This document shows positions 32,740 through 40,677 of a stretch of DNA of 64,000 nt, piece by piece. How positions within the stretch are numbered: position 1 is the stretch's first letter; the number at the start of each line of letters is the position of its first letter. Location of the stretch: assembly GCA_910587305.1 (NCBI GenBank), contig CAJUKV010000019.1:1-64000 (forward strand), read 5' to 3'. This DNA comes from an uncultured Lachnospiraceae bacterium (GTDB taxonomy: Bacteria; Bacillota; Clostridia; Lachnospirales; Lachnospiraceae). The position numbers were made by a program, and so were the translations under genes. Under the pieces are notes generated by a model that saw nothing but the letters and a program-made list of their open reading frames with translations, searched no databases and was not told the origin of the DNA.

Positions 32740-33050
32740 TTTATTTCCTCATATTTTCTTTCTTTTTTGGTTTCATATGCCATATTGTAAAGTTATTTTT
32801 GACAACTATTCGGCCCCCAATGTCATTAAGTTTAGCGCCAAAACCAGCCGTTAACTTAAGGACACTGATTCGGCCCCTGAGCAGTTCCTTAGGACAAACT
32901 GTTGTTAGACTATCGTGCCGAAGTTTTTTGTTTTTCCCTTAAAGCTCATATATTCGATTTTTCCATTCGCCGAACATGTATGTATTTCTCATTAACGCTC
33001 ATTATATCATAAGTCAGTACCAAAAAAAATAAAAAATCTCCCGGAAATTA
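32740..33050. other. Divergent intergenic region with family G fragment
   Basis: Between the DtxR-type gene and feoA. It contains a partial family G copy (32817-32862) and AT-rich spacer DNA. The feo promoter begins at 33051. Confidence 0.5.
32817..32862 (-). repeat. Family G fragment
   Basis: AATGTCATTAAGTTTAGCGC and CAAAACCAGCCGTTAACTTA; the inverted counterpart of the end at 32060-32083. Confidence 0.65.
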
Positions 33051-33079
33051 TTGACAACTAATATAAGATAGAATATACT
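33051..33079 (+). promoter_or_regulatory. feo promoter with candidate metal-regulator site
   Basis: TTGACA (33051-33056), 17 bp, TATACT (33074-33079). The -10 region runs into ACTAACTTAAGAAAGTT. A similar motif, AGTTAGCTTAAACTAAT, precedes feoB at about 33918-33934. Both could be DtxR-type operators. Confidence 0.6.
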
Positions 33080-33167
33080 AACTTAAGAAAGTTGTGACAA
33101 ACGTTGCGAGATAACGTTGGATTTCTATCATTTTATTCAATTTATTTTACGGAAAGAAGGTGCAAGG

Positions 33168-33380
33168 ATGCCGCTGTCAATGGTAAAGGAAGGAGAGCCT
33201 AACGTAATACATAAGGTGGGCGGAAAGGAAGAAACCAGGAGGTTTCTTGAAAACCTGGGCTTTGTGACAGGAGGAGTAGTCACGGTAGTATCCCAGATTG
33301 GAGGAAATATGATTGTCAATATAAAGGAAGCAAGGGTTGCAATCGGCAGGGATATGGCAAATAAAATTCTGGTGGGTTAA
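33168..33380 (+). CDS. feoA: FeoA-domain protein 1
   Basis: 70 aa, SH3-like FeoA domain (LSMVKEGEPNVIHKVGGKEE, TRRFLENLGFVTGGVVTVVS, GGNMIVNIKEARVAIGRDMA). Start by AGAAGG seven bases upstream; earlier in-frame starts lack a ribosome binding site. First gene of a feoA-feoA-feoB operon. FeoA probably binds the cytoplasmic part of FeoB and supports Fe2+ uptake. Confidence 0.9.
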   Translation: MPLSMVKEGEPNVIHKVGGKEETRRFLENLGFVTGGVVTVVSQIGGNMIVNIKEARVAIGRDMANKILVG

Positions 33381-33423
33381 TGCCCCTATATTATTTAATT
33401 TTAAAGGGAAGGGAGAACGATAC

Positions 33424-33645
33424 ATGAGAACATTAAAAGAAATCCCATGCGGGAAAACCGTGAAGGTGACAAAGCTCACCGGCGCAGGGCCGGTGAAGAG
33501 GCGGATTATGGATATGGGAATTACCAAAGGCGTGGAAGTGTTTGTGAGAAAGGTTGCGCCCTTAGGCGACCCGGTGGAGGTTACCGTGCGGGGGTATGAG
33601 CTGTCGCTGCGCAAGGCGGATGCGGAAATGATTCAGGTGGAATAG
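33424..33645 (+). CDS. feoA: FeoA-domain protein 2
   Basis: 73 aa, FeoA fold (LKEIPCGKTVKVTKLTGAGP, VKRRIMDMGITKGVEVFVRK, EVTVRGYELSLRKADAEMIQ). GGGAAGGGAGAACG precedes ATG 33424. Two consecutive FeoA genes before feoB are common in Clostridia. Differs from copy 1 in sequence, so not a recent duplication. Confidence 0.9.
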   Translation: MRTLKEIPCGKTVKVTKLTGAGPVKRRIMDMGITKGVEVFVRKVAPLGDPVEVTVRGYELSLRKADAEMIQVE

Positions 33646-33681
33646 GTTGAAAAGTCAGCCTTACGACTGATATTATCAACC

Positions 33682-33728
33682 ACAAATTTGTGCCGGCCCC
33701 AATTTGCAGGCTGTCTGTAAGAATGGGG
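33682..33728 (+). repeat. Family A repeat, copy 7
   Basis: ACAAATTTGTGCCGGCCCCA, ATTTGCAGGCTGTCTGTAAG, AATGGGG. Unlike other copies it is not directly followed by a start codon; the family F/E palindrome has landed between it and feoB. Confidence 0.7.
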
Positions 33729-33747
33729 TTAGTCTAAAAAATTTCAC

Positions 33748-33875
33748 ACTTCCCGACATGCCGCCTTGCGGCACAAACAATGTGTGAAGTTTTAGTTGTT
33801 CTTAGGCGGCGTTTTTTGACGCCTTAGAACTTCTCTTCACACTTTTTTGTGCCGAAATGTGGCATGTCAGGAAGT
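33748..33875. repeat. Composite nested palindrome (families F and E)
   Basis: Outer arms ACTTCCCGACATGCCGCC and GGCATGTCAGGAAGT (reverse), next arms GCACAAA..TGTGTGAAG and CTTCACAC..TTTGTGCC, inner family E hairpin GTTCTTAGGCGGCG / GACGCCTTAGAAC. Together about 128 bp that can fold into one long hairpin, like a MITE. It lies between feoA and feoB. Confidence 0.8.
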
Positions 33876-33985
33876 TTGCGAGTTGCGAAAAATATAAGGA
33901 TTTATTTTTTTACACATAAGTTAGCTTAAACTAATAATAGATAGTCATATAAAATATGAACTTTTCATAAAGATGGAGGAGGAAT

Positions 33986-36178
33986 ATGTCAGTAAAAATT
34001 GCGCTTGCAGGAAATCCAAACTGCGGTAAAACAACACTATTTAACGCTCTTACCGGCTCCAACCAGTTTGTAGGAAATTGGCCGGGGGTTACGGTAGAAA
34101 AGAAAGAAGGAAGGTTAAAAGGCAAGAAGGATGTAATCATTATGGACCTTCCCGGTATCTATTCTCTTTCCCCCTACACGCTGGAGGAAGTGGTGGCAAG
34201 GAATTACCTGATTGGAGAAAGGCCCGACGCCATTTTAAACATTGTGGACGGAACCAACATTGAAAGGAACCTGTATCTTTCCACTCAGCTTATGGAGCTT
34301 GGCATTCCGGTTCTGATAGCCGTAAATATGATGGATGTTGTGGAAAAATCAGGCGATAAGATTCACGTATCCAAATTAAGCGAAAAACTTGGCTGTGAGG
34401 TGGTTGAAATTTCCGCTCTTAAGGGAACCGGAATCATGAAAGCGGCGGAGCGGGCCGTGGACCTGGCAAACCGGAAAAAGGCTTCGCCAAAGGCACATAA
34501 GTTTACCGCCAAAGTGGAAAATGTACTGGAGGCTATTGAGGATAAGCTTGGAAGCGATATTCCGGAGGAGCAAAAGAGATTTTTTGCAGTAAAGCTTTTG
34601 GAGAAGGATGACAAGATTGGGGAGCGGATGAAATATGTTCCCGATGTGTCGGCTGAGATTGCGCTTCTGGAAAAGGAAATGGACGACGATACGGAAAGCA
34701 TCATAACCAATGAGAGATATGTGTATATATCCTCCATCATTGACGAGTGCTATACAAAAGCAGGAAAAGAAAAGTTGACCGGATCCGATAAGATTGATAA
34801 GATTGTAACCAACAGATGGGCGGCGCTTCCTATTTTTGCACTGGTAATGATACTTGTCTATACGGTGTCGGTGACTACGGTGGGAACCTGGGCGACGGAT
34901 TGGGCCAACGACGGGGTTTTTGGAGATGGGTGGAGCCTGTTTGGGCTTGAGATACCGGGCGTCCCTGTTTTGATAGAAGGCGTTCTTGACGCAATTGGCT
35001 GTGCGGACTGGCTTAAGGGCCTTATCCTGGATGGTATTGTGGCCGGAGTGGGGGCGGTGCTGGGATTCGTACCGCAAATGTTGGTGCTTTTCATTTTCTT
35101 AGCCTTTTTAGAAGGCTGTGGATACATGGCGAGAGTTGCCTTTATCATGGATAGAATTTTCAGAAAGTTTGGCCTTTCAGGGAAGTCCTTTATCCCCATG
35201 CTCATTGGAAGCGGCTGCGGCGTGCCCGGCGTTATGGCATCCAGAACCATTGAAAATGACCGTGACCGAAAGATGACGATTATGACCACGACCTTCGTGC
35301 CCTGCGGCGCTAAGCTTCCTATTATTGCACTTATTGCAGGCGCTCTTTTCGGCGGCGCGTGGTGGGTGGCTCCCAGCGCTTACTTTGTGGGAATTGGGGC
35401 AATCATTTGTTCCGGCATTATTTTAAAAAAGACAAAAATGTTTGCAGGAGACCCGGCCCCCTTTGTGATGGAACTTCCTGCTTATCACATGCCTACGGCG
35501 GGCAGTGTGCTAAGGAGCATGTGGGAGAGGGGCTGGTCTTTCATTAAAAAGGCCGGGACGATTATTCTTCTATCCACCATTGTACTTTGGTTTCTTATGA
35601 GTTTTGGATGGATGGATGGCTCTTTTGGAATGCTGGAAGCACAGGAGCTTGATAACAGTATCCTTGCCTCTCTTGGCGGTATCTTTGCCCCGTTGTTTGC
35701 CCCTTTGGGATGGGGAGACTGGAAAATGGCGGTGGCCGCCATCACCGGCCTGATTGCAAAGGAAAATGTGGTGGGGACAATTGGCATTCTCTTTGGCGTG
35801 GCGGAGGTTGCGGAAGACGGAGCGGAAATCTGGGAACAGTTAGCGGCAAGCATAAGCGCCGTGGCGGCATATTCTTTCCTTGTATTTAACCTGCTGTGCG
35901 CGCCCTGCTTTGCGGCAATGGGAGCGATAAAGCGTGAGATGAATAACGTAAAGTGGTTCTTTTTTGCGATTGGCTATCAGACGGCGCTTGCCTATGTGGT
36001 TTCCCTGTGCGTGTACCAGATTGGCATGCTTTGCCTGACGGGTGCGTTTGGAGTGGGAACTGCGGTTGCATTTCTTCTGGTAATCGGATTTATCTATCTG
36101 CTTTTCCGTCCATATAAGGAGAGCACAACTTTAAGAATAAATATGAAAGGCCGCCGCACTTCGCGGGTTGGCCTGTGA
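33986..36178 (+). CDS. feoB: Ferrous iron transporter FeoB
   Basis: 730 aa. N-terminal G domain: G1 GNPNCGKTTLFNALTG (8-23), G3 DLPGIYSLSP, G4 NMMD, G5-like ISALKGTG. Then a helical regulatory domain (about 170-265) and the membrane part with the Gate motifs CGYMARVAFIMDRIFRKFGL, FIPMLIGSGCGVPGV and FVPCGAKLPI. Imports Fe2+ across the cytoplasmic membrane. GGAGGAGG precedes the ATG. Preceded by feoA genes and a palindrome and followed by a Cys-rich small membrane protein. Confidence 0.97.
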   Translation: MSVKIALAGNPNCGKTTLFNALTGSNQFVGNWPGVTVEKKEGRLKGKKDVIIMDLPGIYSLSPYTLEEVVARNYLIGERPDAILNIVDGTNIERNLYLSTQLMELGIPVLIAVNMMDVVEKSGDKIHVSKLSEKLGCEVVEISALKGTGIMKAAERAVDLANRKKASPKAHKFTAKVENVLEAIEDKLGSDIPEEQKRFFAVKLLEKDDKIGERMKYVPDVSAEIALLEKEMDDDTESIITNERYVYISSIIDECYTKAGKEKLTGSDKIDKIVTNRWAALPIFALVMILVYTVSVTTVGTWATDWANDGVFGDGWSLFGLEIPGVPVLIEGVLDAIGCADWLKGLILDGIVAGVGAVLGFVPQMLVLFIFLAFLEGCGYMARVAFIMDRIFRKFGLSGKSFIPMLIGSGCGVPGVMASRTIENDRDRKMTIMTTTFVPCGAKLPIIALIAGALFGGAWWVAPSAYFVGIGAIICSGIILKKTKMFAGDPAPFVMELPAYHMPTAGSVLRSMWERGWSFIKKAGTIILLSTIVLWFLMSFGWMDGSFGMLEAQELDNSILASLGGIFAPLFAPLGWGDWKMAVAAITGLIAKENVVGTIGILFGVAEVAEDGAEIWEQLAASISAVAAYSFLVFNLLCAPCFAAMGAIKREMNNVKWFFFAIGYQTALAYVVSLCVYQIGMLCLTGAFGVGTAVAFLLVIGFIYLLFRPYKESTTLRINMKGRRTSRVGL

Positions 36179-36316
36179 AGAAAAAGGCTATGGAAATGAA
36201 ATAAATCAGATGTAAAAGTTCGGTATCCGCTGCCGGCGTGAAAGCCTCAAAAGCATTACAGGCGTTTTCGCGAATAGCGCGGGCCGGACTTTTACGGTCG
36301 GAAAAGGAGCTTGTTT

Positions 36317-36463
36317 ATGGGAACAATAGTGACGGCGGCAGTTTTGGCCTGTATAGTGGGATTGGTAATCAGAAAAATGATCCGGGATAAAAAAAGCGGG
36401 AAATCCCTGCAGTGCGGATGCGACTGCGCTCATTGCGGGGGATGTGGAAACAGAAATAATTGA
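36317..36463 (+). CDS. FeoB-associated Cys-rich membrane protein
   Basis: 48 aa: one membrane helix (GTIVTAAVLACIVGLVIRKM) followed by a basic stretch and a Cys cluster (LQCGCDCAHCGGCGN, five Cys). This is the small 'FeoB-associated Cys-rich' type common after feoB in Firmicutes; it may serve as an iron chaperone or FeoC substitute. AAAGGAGC lies before the ATG. It is 138 bp downstream of feoB. Confidence 0.85.
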   Translation: MGTIVTAAVLACIVGLVIRKMIRDKKSGKSLQCGCDCAHCGGCGNRNN

Positions 36464-36516
36464 AAAATGAATTGGTTTTCTGTTATCATAAGTAAAGCTT
36501 GGGATATACAGGGGTA

Positions 36517-36590
36517 TAAGTTTGGAAGTAAACTTCCAAACTCTTTATCGGTGGCGGTACCGCAAGCGCAGCTTGCGGTATGCGGGGGTA
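36517..36590 (+). repeat. Family B repeat, copy 3
   Basis: Hairpin 1 GTTTGGAAGT / ACTTCCAAAC, then CTCTTTATCGGTGGCGGT, hairpin 2 ACCGCAAGC-gca-GCTTGCGGT, then GCGGGGGTATA. It ends six bases before the ATG at 36596 and supplies its ribosome binding site. Confidence 0.85.
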
Positions 36591-36595
36591 TACGA

Positions 36596-37183
36596 ATGAA
36601 ACGGATGATGGATTTATTTTTGACATTTGGCAGGATAGGGGCGCTCACCTTTGGCGGTGGTTACGCCATGCTTTCCCTGCTGGATTATGAATGTGTTGAA
36701 AAAAAGAAGTGGCTGACGGCAGATGAGCTGACGTTTGTCACAGTCATTGCGGAGTCCACGCCAGGGCCAATTGCAATAAACTGTGCAACGTATACGGGAT
36801 ATAAGCTGGCCGGTATGGGAGGCGCGTTTTTTGCTACTGCAGGTATGGTTCTCCCGTCGTTTCTCCTGCTGTTTGCAATTTCGATATTTTTTCAAAACAT
36901 GCTGGTTGTGGAAATCATTGAAAAAGCATTCCGGGGAATACGGATTGGCGTTGCGGTTTTAATCATACAGGCAGCGGTCAGGATGATAAAGAAGATGATA
37001 AAAAAATCTCCGGATAAAAAGATACAGACGTTTATTGCCGCTTTCTTTTTTCTTGTCGCGTTTACCATGAATATTGCGGGAGTGCACATCTCCACAATAT
37101 ATCTTATTTTATGCGGCGGTTTTCTTGGTTTGGCGCTCTTTGGAGGTTTCGGGAACAAAAAAGAAGGGAGGAAGGATGGGTGA
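36596..37183 (+). CDS. chrA: Chromate-type (CHR family) transporter, subunit 1
   Basis: 195 aa. CHR-domain signature LFLTFGRIGALTFGGGYAML, then ESTPGPIAINCATYTGYKLA, and five to six helices. Half-size member: the next gene encodes the second half, as usual in Firmicutes (short-chain CHR pairs). Start at 36596 after the family B tail. Real substrate in anaerobes is unclear (chromate or sulfate-like anions). Confidence 0.85.
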   Translation: MKRMMDLFLTFGRIGALTFGGGYAMLSLLDYECVEKKKWLTADELTFVTVIAESTPGPIAINCATYTGYKLAGMGGAFFATAGMVLPSFLLLFAISIFFQNMLVVEIIEKAFRGIRIGVAVLIIQAAVRMIKKMIKKSPDKKIQTFIAAFFFLVAFTMNIAGVHISTIYLILCGGFLGLALFGGFGNKKEGRKDG

Positions 37184-37737
37184 TTTATATAGAGCTGTTG
37201 ACGGCCTTTTTGAAAATAGGCCTCTTTTCTTTTGGCGGCGCATATGGCGCTATCCCTCTTATCAGGGATGTTGTCCTCACAAACCAATGGATGGACGCGG
37301 AAATGTTTTCCAATCTTGTTGCGCTTAGCGAGTCCACGCCTGGCCCGATTATGGTAAATATGGCTACTTATGTGGGAAGTAAACAGGGAGGATTCCCGGG
37401 AGCGCTGACCGCGACAATCGGCGTGGTTCTGCCTTCTTTTTTGATTGTGCTGGCAGTTACAATCCTGTTTCGTAATTTCCTGAAACACAAAAAGGTGCAG
37501 GCTGTGTTAAAAGGAGTAAAGCCCTGCTTAATGGGAGTGATTCTTGCCACGGGCGTCTACATGGCAGTTTCCATCTGTATGGAAAGCGATTCTTTTGCAG
37601 TTGATCCGGCGGCATGTATGATACTGCTTATTTTAGGACTCGTCGCCGTTTGGTATCGGATTGTAAGAAAAAAAGAGTTTCCGCCTGTTGCATTGCTGGC
37701 GCTGGCGGCGGTTATGGGATGTATTTTTTATTCATGA
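37180..37737 (+). CDS. chrA: Chromate-type (CHR family) transporter, subunit 2
   Basis: 185 aa, GTG start overlapping the TGA of subunit 1 (GTGA), with GGGAGGAAGG upstream. Signature FLKIGLFSFGGAYGAIPLIR and SESTPGPIMVNMATYVGSKQ. The tight overlap implies a heterodimer made in equal amounts. The two halves probably have opposite membrane orientation, as proposed for paired CHR proteins. Confidence 0.85.
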   Translation: MIYIELLTAFLKIGLFSFGGAYGAIPLIRDVVLTNQWMDAEMFSNLVALSESTPGPIMVNMATYVGSKQGGFPGALTATIGVVLPSFLIVLAVTILFRNFLKHKKVQAVLKGVKPCLMGVILATGVYMAVSICMESDSFAVDPAACMILLILGLVAVWYRIVRKKEFPPVALLALAAVMGCIFYS

Positions 37738-37891
37738 TTTATATTTGAAATTGGGGAAGTGCGCCTTGTGCGGTTTGGCAAAACGAACTGTACAGGGCTT
37801 TCTTTGCTTTCTGGTAAAAATTTAAATTAGTAATTTATAAATTAGTAAATCATAATGAATTAAAATTTAAAAACGTGATATAATTTGAAGA

Positions 37892-37935
37892 AATGTTCTA
37901 AGGCATCAAAAAACGCCGCCTGAGAACAATTAAGG
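37892..37935 (-). repeat. Family E palindrome
   Basis: TGTTCTAAGGCATC and AAACGCCGCCTGAGAACA; the inverted counterpart of the inner hairpin at 33787-33828. Confidence 0.65.
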
Positions 37936-38017
37936 CTTATGGATTCACAAAGGGATGTGTGGAAGCTGCAGGAAATATGGAAAATTTGACACTGGTGCGG
38001 TATGAAGAGCTTTTGGA

Positions 38018-38075
38018 AAAAATTACAGGCAGCGCTTGACGGAAATAGTAAAGTCGGGCGCTGCCTGTAATTTTT
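38018..38075. terminator. Bidirectional terminator after the HxlR gene
   Basis: Eighteen-base perfect stem AAAAATTACAGGCAGCGC / GCGCTGCCTGTAATTTTT. It has A and T tails on both sides; it lies 21 bp past the HxlR stop. Confidence 0.8.
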
Positions 38076-38096
38076 AAATTGATAAAAGCTGGAAAC

Positions 38097-38423
38097 CTAC
38101 CGGGCTAGCTCTTTGTACATGAGACCCCATTTTTTCAATTCATCTATAACGGGACTTAAGGACTTCCCAAGTTCGCTCAGGGCATACTCCACTCTGGGCG
38201 GAACCTCCGGATAGACAGTCCTTGTGATAATTCCGTCCGCTTCCATCGAGCGCAGGCTGTCGGTTAAAACCTTCTGGCTGATGCCCTCTAAATCCCGTTG
38301 AAGCTCATTAAACCGCCATGGGCGGGATAGCAGGTTGCGTATGATAAGAAGTTTCCATTTGGTTCCGATTATACTGACGGTGGTAGCTACGTCACATTTA
38401 GGCAAGTCTTCTTTTTTTCTCAT
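38097..38423 (-). CDS. HxlR-family transcriptional regulator
   Basis: 108 aa. HxlR winged helix: CDVATTVSIIGTKWKLLIIR, then RPWRFNELQRDLEGISQKVL, and GIITRTVYPEVPPRVEYALS. It has Cys10 at the position used by redox/aldehyde-sensing HxlR proteins (HypR, HxlR). Divergent from the ACGX peptide operon, with tandem repeats between. It probably controls that operon, perhaps in answer to thiol stress; this is inference. Confidence 0.85.
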   Translation of the reverse strand: MRKKEDLPKCDVATTVSIIGTKWKLLIIRNLLSRPWRFNELQRDLEGISQKVLTDSLRSMEADGIITRTVYPEVPPRVEYALSELGKSLSPVIDELKKWGLMYKELAR

Positions 38424-38856
38424 AGGTATCTATCCTTTCTTTTTCACAATTGTTGCAATCGAAAAACTGTTGCAATCAAAACAAACTGTTACAATCAAAT
38501 AAAATGTTACATGATGATTATAATGTTATATTCCTTGCCTGTCAATATGGAACAAGCGGCGGAGTATAGATAAATTTTTTCGGTTTTGAACTTTTCCAAA
38601 TAATATCATGTGCTTATGTCCGGACAGAATACGCATTATATTGTATCAGCTGAGAAAAATAACTACACCCCAAGCGGCGGTAAAAAAATTTATGCCTGCT
38701 TATGATGCCGTAAACTGCGTGTCTATACAATTGTTACCCTAAAGTAACTTGGGTTACAAAAAAGTGCGTACTTGTGGGATTTGTGTCAGCAGGTATAATG
38801 AACATCACAGAAGGCAATGGCGCCGACTGAAACAAATTTCAAGGAGGTACGGAAAA
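38424..38856. promoter_or_regulatory. Divergent control region between the regulator and the repeat-peptide operon
   Basis: Contains three to four tandem copies, about 20 bp apart, of a motif like ACTGTTGCAATCAAAA (38452-38515) on the regulator side. Nearer the operon lie two inverted GTTACCC..GGGTTAC elements (38735-38757) and a promoter at 38772-38799. Confidence 0.6.
38772..38799 (+). promoter_or_regulatory. Promoter of the ACGX peptide gene
   Basis: TTGTGG (38772-38777), 16 bp, TATAAT (38794-38799), 57 bp before the start codon. The GTAAC..GGTTAC inverted repeat lies just upstream. Confidence 0.6.
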
Positions 38857-39198
38857 ATGGCATTATCAAACATAGCCGGTTGGAATGAGAATACGGCAGG
38901 GAGCGCTTGCGGAGCGTCAGACAAGGCGGCAGCCTGCGGAGCACCTGATAAGCCTGCGGCCTGCGGAGCATCAGATAAGCCGGCAGCGTGCGGGGCATCG
39001 GATAAGCCTGCGGCCTGTGGAGCATCGGATAAGCCTGCGGCCTGTGGAGCATCGGATAAACCTGCGGCTTGTGGGGCATCAGATAAACCGGCAGCCTGCG
39101 GTTCCGCCTGTGGAGCAGGCGATAAGAATGATTCCGATGGAAGCAAGGAAGAAAAGCCTGCGGCCTGCGGCTCCGCCTGTGGGGCCGGTGACAAATAG
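38857..39198 (+). CDS. ACGX-repeat peptide, radical SAM substrate precursor
   Basis: 113 aa. Start fixed by AAGGAGG nine bases upstream. Leader-like head MALSNIAGWNENTAG, then repeats: SACGASDK, AAACGAPDK, five copies of PAACGASDK, PAACGSACGAGDK, a linker NDSDGSKEEK and a final PAACGSACGAGDK. Eleven Cys, all in ACG triplets; no other Cys. The repeat core contains no aromatic residues. The DNA units are nearly identical 27-mers, so copy number is likely to vary between strains. The radical SAM/SPASM gene follows. It fits the class I know as 'ACGX-repeat peptide', substrate of an rSAM maturase, modification unknown. No signal peptide. Confidence 0.88.
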   Translation: MALSNIAGWNENTAGSACGASDKAAACGAPDKPAACGASDKPAACGASDKPAACGASDKPAACGASDKPAACGASDKPAACGSACGAGDKNDSDGSKEEKPAACGSACGAGDK

Positions 39199-39329
39199 GA
39201 AATTCAGTTTCTTACAGATTTTTATTTCCATGAGTAATGGGTCAGGCGGATGCGAACGCAATAGAAGGTTCCATATCAATTTTGACTTGACCGGACAACG
39301 GATACTATCTTTAATTAAGTATCCTGATG

Positions 39330-39384
39330 TTATGACGAGTCCTCCGGCGCTCTGAGCCCGGGGGACTTGATTTGAACATAACAG
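39330..39384 (+). terminator. Large hairpin between precursor and maturase genes
   Basis: Arms GTTATG / CATAAC enclose AGTCCTCCGG / CCCGGGGGACT pairing. It could attenuate or process the transcript so that precursor mRNA exceeds maturase mRNA. No T-run follows. Confidence 0.5.
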
Positions 39385-39431
39385 CTACGATGTTTAGAGT
39401 TACGCTGTTTAGATAGAAAGTTGAAGGAGCG

Positions 39432-40502
39432 ATGAAAATGAAGCCATATTTTTCATTTCAATGGCATATTACGGATGAATGTGATCAGCGGTGTAAGCAC
39501 TGCTACATCTATTCCGGGGGAAAGCACGACTGTCTGTTATCCATGACATGGAAACAGATGGAGGATACATTTTATAATTGTCTGGATTTTTGTAAGGTAT
39601 ATGGGCGAATCCCATATTTTTATATCACCGGCGGCGATCCGATTCTGCATCCGGACTTCTGGAAGCTCTTAAAACTCATGCACGGGCGCGGCATCAAATT
39701 TACAATCCTGGGAAACCCGTTTCATTTAAATGAGCAGGTGTGCCGGGAATTGAAATGGTATGGCTGCGAGAAGTATCAGCTTTCCCTGGACGGCCTTCGC
39801 CAGATGCACGACTGGTTCAGAAAGCCCGGTTCTTATGACTGTACCCTTGAGAAGATTCCGCTTATCAATAAGGCCGGAATCCGCAGCGTTATTATGACCA
39901 CCGTTTCTAAGACAAACCGCATGGAAGTGCCGGGAATCATTGACGCGGTGGTAGGGGCAGGGGCAAATGTTTTCGCCTTTTCCAGATATGTGCCGGGCGG
40001 CGGAGATTTAGATACCGGAATGACAGCCGGGGAATACCGGGAGCTGCTCGCCATATGCGATAAGAAATTCAAGGAATACGAGGCGGATGGCTGTCAGACA
40101 TATTTTAACAAAAAGGATCACCTGTGGACTCTTTATGAGTACGAAACCGGGGAATTTAAAATTCCGGAAAATGCAAAAGAAGGAATGATTTATGGGGGCT
40201 GTAACTGCGGAAACGCGCATCTGACAATCCTTCCCTCCGGGGAAATCTACGCCTGCCGCCGGGTGGCGGACAGCAGGGTGGGAAATGTCTTTGAAGACCG
40301 CATTGCGGACGTTTGGATTACAAGCATGGAACAGTACCGGGAGTATGAAAATTTCAGCAAATGCGCAAGGTGTAAGCTGCTTTCATGGTGCAGAGGCTGC
40401 CCTGCCGTGGCGAAGGGAACCTGCGGAAACTTTTATGGGGACGATCCCCAGTGCTGGGCAACGGAAGAAAACGGCCTTATCAAGCCGAAAAATGCGGAAT
40501 AG
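39432..40502 (+). CDS. Radical SAM/SPASM peptide maturase (ACGX system)
   Basis: 356 aa. N-terminal radical SAM motif FQWHITDECDQRCKHCYIYS (CxxxCxxC near 16-23). Barrel with YFYITGGDPILHPDF. C-terminal SPASM region with Cys-rich clusters: YGGCNCGNAHLTILPSGEIY, ACRRVADSRVGN, and FSKCARCKLLSWCRGCPAVA plus GTCGNFYGDDPQCW, enough for two auxiliary [4Fe-4S] clusters. SPASM enzymes make thioether or C-C links in peptides; the repeat peptide next door is the probable substrate. GAAGGAG six bases before the ATG. Type of crosslink cannot be read. Confidence 0.9.
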   Translation: MKMKPYFSFQWHITDECDQRCKHCYIYSGGKHDCLLSMTWKQMEDTFYNCLDFCKVYGRIPYFYITGGDPILHPDFWKLLKLMHGRGIKFTILGNPFHLNEQVCRELKWYGCEKYQLSLDGLRQMHDWFRKPGSYDCTLEKIPLINKAGIRSVIMTTVSKTNRMEVPGIIDAVVGAGANVFAFSRYVPGGGDLDTGMTAGEYRELLAICDKKFKEYEADGCQTYFNKKDHLWTLYEYETGEFKIPENAKEGMIYGGCNCGNAHLTILPSGEIYACRRVADSRVGNVFEDRIADVWITSMEQYREYENFSKCARCKLLSWCRGCPAVAKGTCGNFYGDDPQCWATEENGLIKPKNAE

Positions 40503-40639
40503 GGTAAGCGCAAAGCGGATGTCCGGCAAAAACGCCATAAAAGGCGGGCATTCCTCATCTTGATTGAAGTCGCAGTAAATCGGCAACATGGCGGTTTAAT
40601 GTAAAGTCAAAGATTTTGTAAGGCGGATTTATCCGGGGA

Positions 40640-40670
40640 CACGAATTTGCAAGTTGAGAGAAAGGTATGG
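40640..40670 (+). repeat. Family A repeat, short copy 8
   Basis: ACACGAATTTGCAAGTTGAG followed by AGAAAGGTATGG; resembles copies 3 and 5. It precedes the next gene. Confidence 0.5.
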
Positions 40671-40677
40671 TATTGGG

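Larger units (their letters stand above)
37738..38096. other. Gap with family E palindrome and a bidirectional terminator
   Basis: No gene seen. A family E copy lies at 37892-37935 and a strong terminator hairpin at 38018-38075. Confidence 0.6.

Noticed and set aside
34376..35077. 233-aa antisense frame inside feoB
   Set aside because: Shadow frame with no ribosome binding site; rich in His, Arg and Ser as usual for such frames.
38805..39194. Long antisense open frames (129 and 97 aa) opposite the ACGX peptide
   Set aside because: They are mirror products of the GC-rich 27-bp repeats, without a ribosome binding site; the plus-strand frame has AAGGAGG, a fitting start and a maturase gene behind it.
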